From the NCBI GenBank assembly GCA_000720845.1, contig JODU01000008.1, forward strand, positions 1 through 64,000: a stretch of 64,000 nt of DNA, read 5' to 3'. The notes under the pieces are model-generated. The model did no database searches. It was not told the origin of the DNA and worked only from the letters and a program-made list of their open reading frames with translations. Below are positions 20,287 through 29,053 of this stretch, one piece after another; within the stretch, counting starts at the first letter, position 1, and every line of letters starts with the position of its first letter. This stretch comes from Kitasatospora aureofaciens (lineage in GTDB: Bacteria > Actinomycetota > Actinomycetes > Streptomycetales > Streptomycetaceae). The position numbers were made by a program, and so were the translations under genes.

Positions 20287-20845
20287 GATGGGTCGCCTCT
20301 CATTCGAAGGCACGGTGGCGCGAGGGCGGAGCTGGGCGGACGACGCTGTCGGCTCACAGGGCTGGGGAAGGCAGGGGCCGGGGCCGGGAACCGGGATGCG
20401 GGAGAGCCTGCCGCGCGTCAGCGCGACGGCGGGATCCTTCGACCGTGGGCGCCGATCCGCTGCCTTGTCCGCGGAGTTTATACGACATGTGTTCAGACTG
20501 TGTTTCGGCTAGCCGATTCCGGCAACCAGTACAAGGTTGAATTCGGCCGCCGATATGCGGGAAAACTCCGGATTTCCGGCCAGGTGTACCGCGGTGACCT
20601 CGGGGAATGTTCACCGAGCGGTCGGCCAATTGTCGTCGGCGTTTTTCACGAGTTGTCGGCCCGGGAAACTGCTCGACGTGCCATGCCCGGTGAATGTGCC
20701 ACCGGTCACACCGGCACAGCGTAGCGGCTGCCGGGGCGGCACGGGGACGTTATCGATCGCTTCGGCTGGGCATCATCCCACCTGACCGGCCACCGGCCAG
20801 CGGCGGCCGGATCTTCCACTCATCGCTCCGAGAAGGGACTCTTCC
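20287..20845. other. Intergenic region without a convincing gene
   Basis: This stretch of 559 bases separates two divergent genes. Its middle (about 20465-20640) is richer in A and T than the surroundings, for example TTTATACGACATG and GTACAAGGTTGAATTC, and it shows no codon bias in any frame. It probably holds the promoters of both flanking genes. I could not identify a specific site. Confidence 0.6.
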
Positions 20846-22363
20846 ATGGGGGAGAAGGTCGTGGCAGGTCAGTTCGACCTGTCCGATCGCCAGCGCTACC
20901 GCGAGAAGCTCCAGCGGTGCCTGACTGGCCTGGAGCGACTTCTGGCGGAGAAGCGGTTCGACCGCCCGAAGAACCTGATGGGGCTGGAGATCGAATTGAA
21001 TCTCGTCGGTGCCGACGGGATGCCGAAAATGTTGAATGCGCAAGTCCTCGAGCGCATCGCGAGCCGTGACTTCCAGACCGAACTCGCCATGTTCAACCTG
21101 GAGGTCAACATCGCGCCCCACCGCCTGGGCGGCCGGGTATTCGACCGGCTCGCCGAGGAGATCCGTACGTCCTTGGCATATGCGGACCGCAAGGCGGGCG
21201 AGGTGGACGCGGGAATCGCGATGATCGGCATTCTGCCGACGCTGGACCGGGACGACCTGGTCTCGTCCAATCTCTCCGCCGTCGACCGCTACGCCCTGCT
21301 CAACGAACAGATCGTGGCCGCCCGCGGAGAGGACTTCACGCTCGACATCGAGGGCGTCGAGCGCCTGACCTGCACCTCGAAGTCGATCGCCCCCGAGGCC
21401 GCCTGCACCTCGGTGCAACTCCACCTCCAGGTCACCCCGGACCGCTTCGCCGACGTGTGGAACGCGGCCCAGGCCGTCACCGCCGCGCAGATCGCCCTGG
21501 GCGCCAACGCGCCCTTCCTCTTCGGCCGCGAACTGTGGCGCGAGTCCCGGCCCCCGCTGTTCCAGCAGTCCACCGACACCCGCCCGCCCGAGCTCCAGGC
21601 CCAGGGAGTCCGGCCGCGCACCTGGTTCGGGGAACGGTGGGTGACCTCGGCGTACGACCTGTTCGAGGAGAACCGGCGCTACTACCCGGCGCTGCTGCCC
21701 ATCTGCGACGACGAGGACCCGCTGGAGGTCCTGGACGCGGGCGGTGTTCCCTCCCTGTCCGAACTCGTCCTGCACAACGGCACCGTCTACCGCTGGAACC
21801 GCCCCGTCTACGACATCGCCGACGGCGTCCCGCACCTGCGCGTCGAGAACCGCGTCCTGCCCGCGGGGCCCACCGTCACCGACGTCATCGCCAACGCGGC
21901 CTTCTACTACGGGGTCGTGCGCGCGCTCGCCGAGGAGCCCCGGCCGGTGTGGACCCGGCTGCCCTTCGAGGCCGCCGCCGCCAACTTCGAGGCCGCGTGC
22001 CGGCACGGCATCGACGCCCGCTTCGAATGGCCCCGGCGCGGCCGCCTCGGCGGCACCACCGAGGTCGACGCCGCCGTCCTCGTACGCGACGAACTGCTGC
22101 CGCTCGCCGCGGCCGGTCTCGACGCGTGGGGGGTGGAGCCCGCCGACCGGGACCTCTACCTCGGTGTGATCGAGGAGCGGTGCCGACGCCGGGTCAACGG
22201 CGCGTCCTGGCAGGCGGCCACGTTCCACCGGGCGCTGGAGGCGGGGCTGTCCCGGGAGGAAGCGCTGGCCGCCACGACCCGTCGCTACGTCGAGCTGATG
22301 CGCGAGGGCGACCCGGTGCACCTGTGGCCGGTGGGCCTGCCGGAACCGGTGGCGCTGAGCTGA
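20846..22363 (+). CDS. Glutamate-cysteine ligase family (GCS2-like) enzyme
   Basis: Enzyme of 505 residues of the ATP-grasp-like glutamate-cysteine ligase superfamily (GCS2 branch). The typical N-terminal signature MGLEIELNLVGADG carries the glutamate/metal-binding residues. Further landmarks are ELAMFNLEVNIAPHRLGG, CTSVQLHLQV and HLRVENRVLPAGPTVTDVIA. Streptomyces makes ergothioneine and mycothiol rather than much glutathione. The real substrate may therefore not be cysteine; EgtA-type gamma-glutamyl ligation is one possibility. ATG has GAGAAGGGA upstream. No ergothioneine genes are adjacent. Confidence 0.85.
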   Translation: MGEKVVAGQFDLSDRQRYREKLQRCLTGLERLLAEKRFDRPKNLMGLEIELNLVGADGMPKMLNAQVLERIASRDFQTELAMFNLEVNIAPHRLGGRVFDRLAEEIRTSLAYADRKAGEVDAGIAMIGILPTLDRDDLVSSNLSAVDRYALLNEQIVAARGEDFTLDIEGVERLTCTSKSIAPEAACTSVQLHLQVTPDRFADVWNAAQAVTAAQIALGANAPFLFGRELWRESRPPLFQQSTDTRPPELQAQGVRPRTWFGERWVTSAYDLFEENRRYYPALLPICDDEDPLEVLDAGGVPSLSELVLHNGTVYRWNRPVYDIADGVPHLRVENRVLPAGPTVTDVIANAAFYYGVVRALAEEPRPVWTRLPFEAAAANFEAACRHGIDARFEWPRRGRLGGTTEVDAAVLVRDELLPLAAAGLDAWGVEPADRDLYLGVIEERCRRRVNGASWQAATFHRALEAGLSREEALAATTRRYVELMREGDPVHLWPVGLPEPVALS

Positions 22364-22444
22364 CCGCCGCCCGACCCGCCCCCGCCGCGCGCCGCCCCAT
22401 ACTGATCGGGCAAGCTGTGACGTCCCAGCTGGAGGCAGGTGTGC

Positions 22445-23272
22445 ATGGCGGAGGCGGGCCCGGTGGACGATGCGTTCCCTCAGAAGCGACTCGGCGGACA
22501 GCCCTTGACCGACGAACGGCTCTCGCGGCGGATCCTGCGTGACGAGACGCTGCTCGTCCTGGCGCTGTCGCTCGGTGCGAGCGGCGTGTCCGCCCTCATC
22601 AGCTTCATCGGCTCGGTCACCCGGCCGGGCGGGCTCAAGGACCAGGCGGCCACCCTCAACGCCTCCGCCGCACCCGGCCGTCCCTGGCTCGACCTGGCCT
22701 GGCAGCTCTTCGGCATCACCACGGCACTCGTCCCGGTCGCCCTCGTCGCGCACTTCCTGCTGCGTGAGGGGCGCGGCCTGCGCACCCTCGGATTCGACCG
22801 CACCCGTCCGTGGCCGGACCTGGGTCGCGGGGCCGCCGTCGCCGCCGTCATCGGCAGCACCGGCATCGCCTTCTACCTCGCCGCCCGCGGCCTCGGCTTC
22901 AACCTCACCGTGGTGCCCGAGGCGCTGCCCGACGTGTGGTGGAAGTACCCCGTCCTCATCCTCTCGGCGGTGCAGAACTCCGTCCTGGAGGAGGTCATCG
23001 TCGTCGGCTACCTGCTGCGCCGGCTGGACCAGCTCGGCTGGAGCACGGGCGCGTCGCTGGCGGCCAGCTCGGTGCTGCGCGGCTCGTACCACCTCTACCA
23101 GGGCATCGGCGGGTTCGTCGGCAACATGGTGATGGGCGTCGTGTTCGTCTACCTCTACCGCCGCTGGGGGCGCGTGGGCCCGCTGGTGGTGGCGCACTCG
23201 CTGCTCGACATCGGCGCCTTCGTCGGCTACGGGCTGCTCGCCGGGAAGGTGGACTGGCTGCCGACGGCGTGA
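22445..23272 (+). CDS. CPBP-family intramembrane glutamic endopeptidase
   Basis: Multi-spanning membrane protein of 275 residues of the CPBP (Abi, type II CAAX prenyl protease-like) family. The catalytic pair is Glu182-Glu183 in SVLEEVIVVGYLLRR, followed by a His in GSYHLYQG and the VAHSLLDI motif. I chose ATG 22445 because GGAGG lies nine bases upstream; a GTG six bases earlier is too close to it. These proteases cleave inside membranes and in bacteria often give self-immunity to peptides. No peptide gene cluster is adjacent. Confidence 0.88.
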   Translation: MAEAGPVDDAFPQKRLGGQPLTDERLSRRILRDETLLVLALSLGASGVSALISFIGSVTRPGGLKDQAATLNASAAPGRPWLDLAWQLFGITTALVPVALVAHFLLREGRGLRTLGFDRTRPWPDLGRGAAVAAVIGSTGIAFYLAARGLGFNLTVVPEALPDVWWKYPVLILSAVQNSVLEEVIVVGYLLRRLDQLGWSTGASLAASSVLRGSYHLYQGIGGFVGNMVMGVVFVYLYRRWGRVGPLVVAHSLLDIGAFVGYGLLAGKVDWLPTA

Positions 23273-23299
23273 GTGCGCGGGCCCCGCGCCGCCACACGG

Positions 23300-24109
23300 T
23301 CAGGCCAGCAGCTCGCCGTCGACCACCGTCACCGCGTGCCCGGTCAGCAGCGTGCGCCCGCCGCGCAGCTGCGTGCGCACCCGGCCGGAGCGGGACGACG
23401 CCTGGAGGCCGGTGAGGTCGGGGCGGCCGAGGCGCTCGGACCAGAAGGGGGCGAGGGCCGTGTGGGCGCTGCCGGTGACCGGGTCCTCGTCGATGCCGAC
23501 GTTCGGGAAGAAGCAGCGGGAGACGTAGTCGTAGCCGCGGGCCGGGTCCTCGGCGCGGGCGGTGGCGATGATGCCGCGCTCGGAGTGGGCGGCCAGTGCC
23601 TCGATGTCCGGCGCCAGGCCGCGCACGGTCCTCTCGTCGGCCACCTCGACCAGCAGGTCCCCGATGTTCGGCCCGGTGTCCAGGACGGTACGGGGCTCGG
23701 CGCCCAGGGCCGCGGCGACGCCCGCCGGGGCCTCGACCGGGGTGAGCGGCGCGGTCGGGAAGTCCAGGGTGATCGAGCCGTCCTCGCGGGGTGTCGCCAC
23801 CAGGACGCCGCTGCGGGTGGCGAACCGCACCGGTCCCTCGTGGGAGCCGGTGGTGTGCAGGACGTGGGCCGTGGCGAGCGTGGCGTGGCCGCACATCGCG
23901 ACCTCGGTGGCCGGTGTGAACCAGCGCAGCGCCCAGTCGGCCTCACCGCCCGCGGGCAGACGGTGGGCGAACGCCGTCTCGGAGTGGTTGACCTCCAGGG
24001 CGACCCGCTGGAGCCGGTCGTCGTCCGGGAAGGCGTCGAGGAGCAGGACCCCGGCGGGGTTGCCGGCGAAGGGCCGGTCGGTGAAGGCGTCGACGATTCG
24101 GATGCGCAT
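23300..24109 (-). CDS. PhzF-family isomerase/epimerase
   Basis: Protein of 269 residues with the diaminopimelate-epimerase-like fold of PhzF. The active-site glutamate is Glu44 in NHSETAFAHRL. Conserved family features are MRIRIVDAFTDRPFAGNPAG at the start, MCGHATLATAHVL in the middle and DPVTGSAHTALAPFW near the end. PhzF itself isomerises a phenazine precursor, but most family members occur outside phenazine clusters and have unknown substrates. No phenazine genes are present here, so a specific reaction should not be assigned. Confidence 0.9.
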   Translation of the reverse strand: MRIRIVDAFTDRPFAGNPAGVLLLDAFPDDDRLQRVALEVNHSETAFAHRLPAGGEADWALRWFTPATEVAMCGHATLATAHVLHTTGSHEGPVRFATRSGVLVATPREDGSITLDFPTAPLTPVEAPAGVAAALGAEPRTVLDTGPNIGDLLVEVADERTVRGLAPDIEALAAHSERGIIATARAEDPARGYDYVSRCFFPNVGIDEDPVTGSAHTALAPFWSERLGRPDLTGLQASSRSGRVRTQLRGGRTLLTGHAVTVVDGELLA

Positions 24110-24288
24110 GCCCCGACGCTAGGGCCTGCCAGCGGCCGCGGACCAAGGCCAATTCCGGAGTGCTGGACCGCTTTTCGCGGGCTCGCCGCCCTTCGGCCGG
24201 CCTGACGGACGTTCGTACCCGGCTGGACGCGCTCGGCGGCTCCCTGTCCGCCTCGCCCGGCGAAGGCTGCCTCCGGCCGGCGGCGGGT

Positions 24289-24345
24289 CTTGCGCAGCGA
24301 TACGTTCCGATATATCGTTGAGGCATCGCGACAGATCAACGACTG
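24289..24345 (+). promoter_or_regulatory. padR promoter with overlapping inverted repeats
   Basis: A house-keeping-type promoter is visible: TTGCGC at 24290-24295 and TATCGT at 24313-24318 with a 17-base spacer. The perfect palindrome CGATATATCG (24308-24317) overlaps the -10 box. A second inverted repeat, TCGTTGA (24315-24321) and TCAACGA (24336-24342), spans the likely start of transcription. This placement fits an autorepressor operator for the PadR gene that begins at 24361. Confidence 0.6.
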
Positions 24346-24360
24346 AATGGAGTGATGGCG

Positions 24361-25023
24361 ATGCGTAACCACGGATACGAGCGTGGACACGGTGGACACG
24401 GCCCCGGTCACGGAGAAGGGGGTCCCTTCGGATCCTTCGGCCGAGGCGGCTTCGAAGGCCGGCGCGCGGCGTTCGGCCCCTTCGGGCCCGGCGGTCCCGG
24501 CGGCGGCCCCGGCGGTCCCTTCGGGCCGGGCTTCGGTCACGGGGGCCCCTGGGGTGGCCGAGGACGCGGCGGGCCCAGGGGAAGGGCACGGCGGGGCGAC
24601 GTGAGGGCGTCGATCCTGGCCCTTCTGAAGGACCGGCCGATGCACGGCTACGAGATGATCCAGGAGATCGCCGAGCGCAGCGGCGGGGCGTGGAAGCCCA
24701 GCCCCGGTTCGGTGTACCCCACCCTCCAACTGCTGGAGGACGAGGGGCTGATCGCCAGTGAGAGCGAGGGCGGGAAGAAGCTCTTCGCGCTCACCGAGGC
24801 GGGCCGCACCGCGGCCGAGGAAGGCCCGGAGGCGCCCTGGGAGGAGGCCTCGCGGGGCGTCGACTGGGAGGCTCTCAACGACGTCCGGCAGGCCGGTTTC
24901 GGACTGATGGAGGCCTTCGGCCAGGTCTGGAAGACCGGTAGCAAGGAGCAGCGGGAGAAGGCGCTCGCCGTCATCGGCGACGCCCGCAAGAAGCTGTACC
25001 TGATCCTCGCCGACGAGGACTGA
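24361..25023 (+). CDS. PadR-family regulator with Gly-rich N-terminal tail
   Basis: Repressor of 220 residues. The first 75 or so residues are Gly/Phe/Pro/Arg-rich low complexity (many GPFGPG and GRGG units). A PadR winged helix follows (ASILALLKDRPMHGYEMIQE, then GSVYPTLQLLEDEGLI, SEGGKKLFALTEAG) with a C-terminal four-helix part. The ATG at 24361 has GGAG eight bases upstream; ATG 24355 and GTG 24352 are in frame. PadR proteins usually repress a linked transporter or stress gene, and none is co-directional here. Its promoter carries two inverted repeats. Confidence 0.88.
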   Translation: MRNHGYERGHGGHGPGHGEGGPFGSFGRGGFEGRRAAFGPFGPGGPGGGPGGPFGPGFGHGGPWGGRGRGGPRGRARRGDVRASILALLKDRPMHGYEMIQEIAERSGGAWKPSPGSVYPTLQLLEDEGLIASESEGGKKLFALTEAGRTAAEEGPEAPWEEASRGVDWEALNDVRQAGFGLMEAFGQVWKTGSKEQREKALAVIGDARKKLYLILADED

Positions 25024-25117
25024 CGCCGCTGAGGGTGCCCCGTGGAGTGGATCCGCGGGGCACCCTCCGTGTCCGGAGCGGCGTGCGGCGGGGTGGGGGA
25101 CCGGGGCCCGGCGGCGT

Positions 25118-25306
25118 TCAGTCGACCCGCCGTATCACCGCCGCGTCGAAGACGTCCCACGCGCGCGGGAAGGCGCTCTCGTCGTGGCAGTGCCAGGCAT
25201 CCCAGAACAGGTCGGCGAGCAACGCCTCCGCGGGGGCGTCGACCCGGTACACGTACTGCCTGCCGTCGACGGCAGGCAGGGCCACGAGCCAGCACCTGCT
25301 CCTCAT
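25118..25306 (-). CDS. Small hypothetical protein
   Basis: Possible protein of 62 residues: MRSRCWLVALPAVDGRQYVY, then RVDAPAEALLADLFWDAWHC and HDESAFPRAWDVFDAAVIRR. The composition (Trp, Tyr, Phe, acidic residues and few Arg-Pro runs) is protein-like and unlike the antisense noise around it. The ribosome site is weak, so the start is unsure and the frame is open further upstream. No function can be given. It is convergent with the PadR gene. Confidence 0.55.
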   Translation of the reverse strand: MRSRCWLVALPAVDGRQYVYRVDAPAEALLADLFWDAWHCHDESAFPRAWDVFDAAVIRRVD

Positions 25307-25505
25307 GCCCCTGTTCGACCCGCGAGGAAGCCTTTCGGTTGCCCCGGGGGGCGCGTGGCGAGGCGGCGTGCGCCCGGCCGGCCGGAACGGCCTGATCTCA
25401 TCCGCAAGGAGGAGATTCCGACCGGGCGGGTCCACTCTGCGTGGGACGGCGAAATGCTTCCCTTCGGGGATGACCGGGCCCCGCGGGACTGATGAGCTGG
25501 GAGAT

Positions 25506-26045
25506 GTGCAACCCCGTATCCCCCGGCAGTCGGCCGGCGAGCAAGTCGGCCGGTGGCCGGACAGCACCGACCTCGAGGCCAGCTTCAGCGCGGAACTGGC
25601 TTCGGCGGTCTCCGGCGCCCGTCGCCGGGCGGTGCGGGACGGGGACCGGCAGATCGACACGGCCCATCTGCTGCACTCGCTGCTGGAGTGCGATCCCCAG
25701 GCCCGTGACCTGCTCGGTGACGGGCCACGGATCGCCCGCGTCCTCGGCTACCTCGTGCAGCGCAGCATCGGTTACGGCCTGCGCTGGCAGAGCTCCGTCG
25801 AGGACTCCGGCGCCGTACCCGTCGTGACCGGCGCCGCCGGGTTCTCCCCGCCGGCCGCGGCGTGCCTGGAGGACGCCTGCGCCCGCGCCGCCCGGCGCGG
25901 GGCCGCCCGGGCCGGTGGCGTGGACCTGCTCGCCGCCCTGGTCGCGGACCCGCGGACGCGGGCCGCCGAGGTGCTGGCCCGTGCCGCCGTCGAACCGCAC
26001 ACCGTGCTCGCCCGCGTGGAGAACCATGTCGAGCCGACGCCCTGA
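25506..26045 (+). CDS. Clp N-terminal domain protein
   Basis: Stand-alone protein of about 179 residues carrying the double Clp-N repeat that in ClpA/ClpC binds adaptors and substrates, but without an AAA+ module. Repeat one runs SFSAELASAVSGARRRAV, IDTAHLLHSLLECDPQA and so on. Repeat two is PPAAACLEDACARAARRG, GGVDLLAALVADPRTRA. GTG 25506 gives a start at VQPRIPRQ, with GGGAG close upstream; ATG 25470 is an alternative. It may modulate the Clp protease or hold substrates, which is inference. Confidence 0.8.
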   Translation: MQPRIPRQSAGEQVGRWPDSTDLEASFSAELASAVSGARRRAVRDGDRQIDTAHLLHSLLECDPQARDLLGDGPRIARVLGYLVQRSIGYGLRWQSSVEDSGAVPVVTGAAGFSPPAAACLEDACARAARRGAARAGGVDLLAALVADPRTRAAEVLARAAVEPHTVLARVENHVEPTP

Positions 26046-26149
26046 GCCCGCGCCCGTCGCTCCCGCCACGGGCGCCACCGGGCCGTCCAGCCGGTGAGAC
26101 AGGTGTCATCGGGGGTGACGGTCATGTCGACCCCTGTCATCATGTGCCG

Positions 26150-27148
26150 GTGCATACGTCTGACAGCGCCCGCGGCAACCGCGGCAAGGGCACCGGGCTC
26201 GGCCTGGCACTGGCCTCCGCCGTCGCCTTCGGCGGCTCCGGAGTCGCGGCCAAACCGCTGATCGAGGCCGGACTCGATCCGCTCCACGTGGTCTGGCTGA
26301 GGGTGGCCGGCGCGGCCCTGGTGATGCTGCCGCTCGCCGTGCGCCACCGCGCCCTGCTGCGCCGCCGCCCCGCGCTCGTCGCCGGATACGGCCTGTTCGC
26401 CGTGGCCGGTGTGCAGGCCTGCTACTTCGCCGCCATCTCCCGCATCCCGGTGGGCGTCGCGCTGCTCGTCGAGTACCTGGCGCCCGCCCTGGTCCTCGGC
26501 TGGGTGCGGTTCGTGCAGCGGCGGCCGGTCACGCGGGCCGCCGCGCTCGGGGTGGTCCTGGCGGTGGGCGGCCTCGCCTGCGTGGTCGAGGTCTGGGCGG
26601 GGCTGGGCTTCGACGCCCTCGGACTGCTGCTCGCCCTCGGCGCCGCCTGCTGCCAGGTCGGCTACTTCGTCCTGTCCGACCAGGGCAGCGACGCCGGCGA
26701 GGAGGCGCCCGACCCGCTCGGTGTCATCGCCTACGGCCTGCTCGTCGGCGCCGCCGTGCTCACCCTCGTCGCCCGGCCCTGGTCGATGGAGTGGTCCGTC
26801 CTGGCCGGCACCGCCCCCATGGACGGCACACCTGTCGCCGCCGCCCTGCTGCTGGCCTGGATCGTGCTCATCGCCACGGTGCTCGCCTACGTCACCGGAA
26901 TCGTGGCCGTGCGCCGGCTGTCGCCGCAGGTCGCCGGGGTCGTGGCCTGCCTCGAAGCGGTCATCGCGACCGTCCTGGCCTGGGTGCTGCTCGGCGAGCA
27001 CCTCTCCGCCCCGCAGATCATCGGCGGCGTCGTGGTGCTGGCCGGCGCCTTCATCGCCCAGTCCTCGACCCCGGCGAAGGGCTCCGCGGACCCGGTGGCC
27101 AGTGGGGGGCCCGAAAGGGAGTTGTCGAGCCGTGGGACGGCGACCTAG
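26150..27148 (+). CDS. EamA/DMT-superfamily transporter
   Basis: Membrane transporter of 332 residues with ten predicted helices in two EamA repeats (first GLGLALASAVAFGGSGVAAK, second FDALGLLLALGAACCQVGYF). The second repeat ends VLLGEHLSAPQIIGGVVVL, the typical GExLs signature. The family exports amino acids, purines or metabolites; the substrate cannot be predicted. GTG 26150 lacks a ribosome site, so a leaderless transcript is possible. It is followed by another EamA gene after 187 bases. Confidence 0.85.
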   Translation: MHTSDSARGNRGKGTGLGLALASAVAFGGSGVAAKPLIEAGLDPLHVVWLRVAGAALVMLPLAVRHRALLRRRPALVAGYGLFAVAGVQACYFAAISRIPVGVALLVEYLAPALVLGWVRFVQRRPVTRAAALGVVLAVGGLACVVEVWAGLGFDALGLLLALGAACCQVGYFVLSDQGSDAGEEAPDPLGVIAYGLLVGAAVLTLVARPWSMEWSVLAGTAPMDGTPVAAALLLAWIVLIATVLAYVTGIVAVRRLSPQVAGVVACLEAVIATVLAWVLLGEHLSAPQIIGGVVVLAGAFIAQSSTPAKGSADPVASGGPERELSSRGTAT

Positions 27149-27158
27149 GGTGCGGATC

Positions 27159-27200
27159 ATGCATTCCGACGCACTCGTCCTCCCGCCTCCGGCCGCCTGA
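27159..27200 (+). CDS. Possible 13-residue leader peptide
   Basis: An ATG-started mini-ORF encodes MHSDALVLPPPAA and ends in TGA. Its stop lies in the second arm of a perfect eight-base hairpin (CCCGCCTC 27182-27189 with GAGGCGGG 27199-27206). Further downstream CCGCAGACG (27256-27264) can pair with CGTCTGCGG (27319-27327), just before the ribosome site of the next transporter. This looks like an attenuation leader with three consecutive prolines, but there is no strong ribosome site and the call is tentative. Confidence 0.3.
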   Translation: MHSDALVLPPPAA

Positions 27201-27335
27201 GGCGGGCCCCTGTGACGAGCCCGGCGCGCTGCCGCCGGGCCGGACGGTGCTGCCCGCAGACGAAGGTCCCCGCGTCCCGGTCGTCCCGGGCCGCCCCGAA
27301 CTTCCGCGCCTCGTGCGCGTCTGCGGAGAGAACTC

Positions 27336-28286
27336 GTGTCGAATGCCGTCTCCGGCCTGCCCGTCGGGCGTGGCCTCCTCTATCTGATCGTCGCCGGTGT
27401 CGCCTGGGGCACCGCCGGTGCCGCCGCCTCACTGGTCTACCGAGCCAGCGACATGGGACCCGTCGCCCTGTCGTTCTGGCGGTGCGCGGTGGGACTCGTC
27501 CTGCTGCTCGCCGTACGTCCGCTGCGCCCGCGGGTGCGCCCGGCCGTCCGTGAACCGTTCGCCCGCAAGGCGCTGCGGGCCCTGGTAACCGGTATCGGGC
27601 TCGCGGTGTTCCAGACCGCCTACTTCGCCGCCGTGCAGTCCACAGGGCTCGCCGTGGCCACGGTCGTCACCCTCGGTGCCGGGCCCGTGCTGATCGCCCT
27701 CGGCGCGCGCCTCGCCCTCGGTGAACACCTGGGAGCGGGCGGCACCGCGGCGGTCGTCGGCGCGCTCGCCGGGCTCGTGGTCCTCGTCCTCGGCGGCGGG
27801 GGTACGACCGTCCGCCTGCCGGGTGTCCTCCTCGCGCTGCTGTCCGCCGCCGGGTACTCGGTGATGACGCTGCTCACCCGGTGGTGGGGCCGGGACGGCG
27901 GAGCGGACGCGGCCGGCAGGTCCGTGGGGGCGTTCGCCGTCACGAGCCTCTGCCTGCTCCCGCTCGCGCTCGTCGAGGGCCTGGTGCCGCACACCGCCGA
28001 ACCGGTCCGGCTCCTGTGGCTCCTCGCGTACGTCGCCGCCGTCCCGACCGCCCTCGCCTACGGGCTCTACTTCGCGGGTGCGGCCGTCGTCCGGTCCGCG
28101 ACCGTCTCCGTGATCATGCTCCTGGAGCCGGTCAGCGCCGCGGCGCTCGCCGTCCTGCTGCTCGGCGAGCACCTCACGGCGGCGACCCTGGCCGGCACGC
28201 TGCTGATGCTCGGCTCGGTCGCGGGGCTCGCGGTGGCGGAGACCCGGGCGGCGCGGGAGGCGCGGACCCGGCCCTCGCCGGCGTGA
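27336..28286 (+). CDS. EamA/DMT-superfamily transporter (second)
   Basis: Ten-helix membrane transporter of 316 residues with two EamA repeats. Key segments are GVAWGTAGAAASLVYRASDM, the LALGEHLGAG motif closing repeat one and VLLLGEHLTAATLAG closing repeat two. GTG 27336 has GGAGAG about seven bases upstream. It shares only family-level similarity with the gene before it. Expected to be an efflux carrier for small metabolites; substrate unknown. The gap upstream holds the possible leader peptide. Confidence 0.87.
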   Translation: MSNAVSGLPVGRGLLYLIVAGVAWGTAGAAASLVYRASDMGPVALSFWRCAVGLVLLLAVRPLRPRVRPAVREPFARKALRALVTGIGLAVFQTAYFAAVQSTGLAVATVVTLGAGPVLIALGARLALGEHLGAGGTAAVVGALAGLVVLVLGGGGTTVRLPGVLLALLSAAGYSVMTLLTRWWGRDGGADAAGRSVGAFAVTSLCLLPLALVEGLVPHTAEPVRLLWLLAYVAAVPTALAYGLYFAGAAVVRSATVSVIMLLEPVSAAALAVLLLGEHLTAATLAGTLLMLGSVAGLAVAETRAAREARTRPSPA

Positions 28287-28331
28287 CGCCGGGCCCTGCG
28301 GCGGGCCCCATGCCTCCTCGGCCGGCCGGTG

Positions 28332-29018
28332 TCACCCGGCCGGCAGGTAGTCGGGCAGCGCCGTGCCGGGTGCCAGGGCCGGATCGGCGACCGGAGCCTC
28401 GTACCCCTTGCGCAGCGGGACGAGACCGGCCCAGTGCGGGAGGGCGAGGTCCTCCGGTTCGTCGTTCACCCCGCCGGTGCGGAGCTTGGCGGAGACCTCG
28501 TCCAGGTCGAGGCGGATCACGGCGGTGGCGGCCAGCTCCTTCTTGTTGGCCGGCCGCGAGTCGTGGGAGCGGCCCGGGACGACGTGGTCGACCAGGGCGT
28601 CCAGGGCCGTGCGCCGCTCCTCGGGGTCCGTCACCTCGTACGCGGTGCCGTGCACCACCACCGACCGGTAGTTGATCGAGTGGTGGAACGCCGAGCGGGC
28701 CAGCACCAGCGCGTCGACGTGCGTCACCGTCAGGCAGACCGGCAGCCCCGGGTCGGCGGCGCCCGTCATCCGCAGCGGGCGCGAGCCCGTCGAGCCGTGC
28801 ACGTACAGCCGCTCGCCCACCCGGCCGTACAGCGTCGGCAGGACCACCGGGGCGCCGTCGCGGACGAAGCCGAGGTGGCAGACGTACCCCTCGTCGAGTA
28901 TCGAGTGCACCAGCTCCTTGTCGTACGCCGCCCGGCCGGGGGAGCGGGTGGGGACGGTGCGGTCGGTGGGCGGGTAGGTGTCGGTGGGCCGCGACGGCGT
29001 CCCCGTGGTCCCCTGCAT
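28332..29018 (-). CDS. Pyridoxamine 5'-phosphate oxidase-like flavin split-barrel protein
   Basis: Protein of 228 residues with the FMN-binding split barrel (GYVCHLGFVRDGAPVVLPTL, RLYVHGSTGSRPLRM, then VDALVLARSAFHHSINYRSV). It belongs to the pyridoxamine-phosphate-oxidase-related group rather than true PdxH. I chose ATG 29018 because GGAGAG is six bases upstream; ATG 29030 is the alternative. It is divergent from a MocR regulator, and their shared 36-base promoter contains a 12-base palindrome. It is probably the MocR target and linked to vitamin B6 or flavin-dependent detoxification, which is inferred from context. Confidence 0.87.
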   Translation of the reverse strand: MQGTTGTPSRPTDTYPPTDRTVPTRSPGRAAYDKELVHSILDEGYVCHLGFVRDGAPVVLPTLYGRVGERLYVHGSTGSRPLRMTGAADPGLPVCLTVTHVDALVLARSAFHHSINYRSVVVHGTAYEVTDPEERRTALDALVDHVVPGRSHDSRPANKKELAATAVIRLDLDEVSAKLRTGGVNDEPEDLALPHWAGLVPLRKGYEAPVADPALAPGTALPDYLPAG

Positions 29019-29028
29019 GGCGCTCTCC

Positions 29029-29053
29029 ATTGCACTAGTGCATAATAGTCTTT
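29029..29053. promoter_or_regulatory. Divergent promoter with palindromic MocR operator
   Basis: TGCACTAGTGCA at 29031-29042 is a perfect 12-base palindrome between the two divergent genes. A repeat pair ATTGCACTAG and TTTGTGCTAG lies in the same region, as reported for PdxR-type sites. CATAAT at 29041-29046 is a candidate -10 for the regulator and TATTAT on the other strand is a candidate -10 for the flavoprotein gene. One bound dimer could therefore cover both promoters. Confidence 0.6.

Noticed and set aside
20354..20724. Short frames in the AT-richer gap before the ligase-like gene
   Set aside because: No ribosome site, no codon bias and no protein-like composition.
23300..24109. Phenazine biosynthesis
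   Set aside because: Only a single PhzF-family gene is present; the family is widespread outside phenazine clusters.
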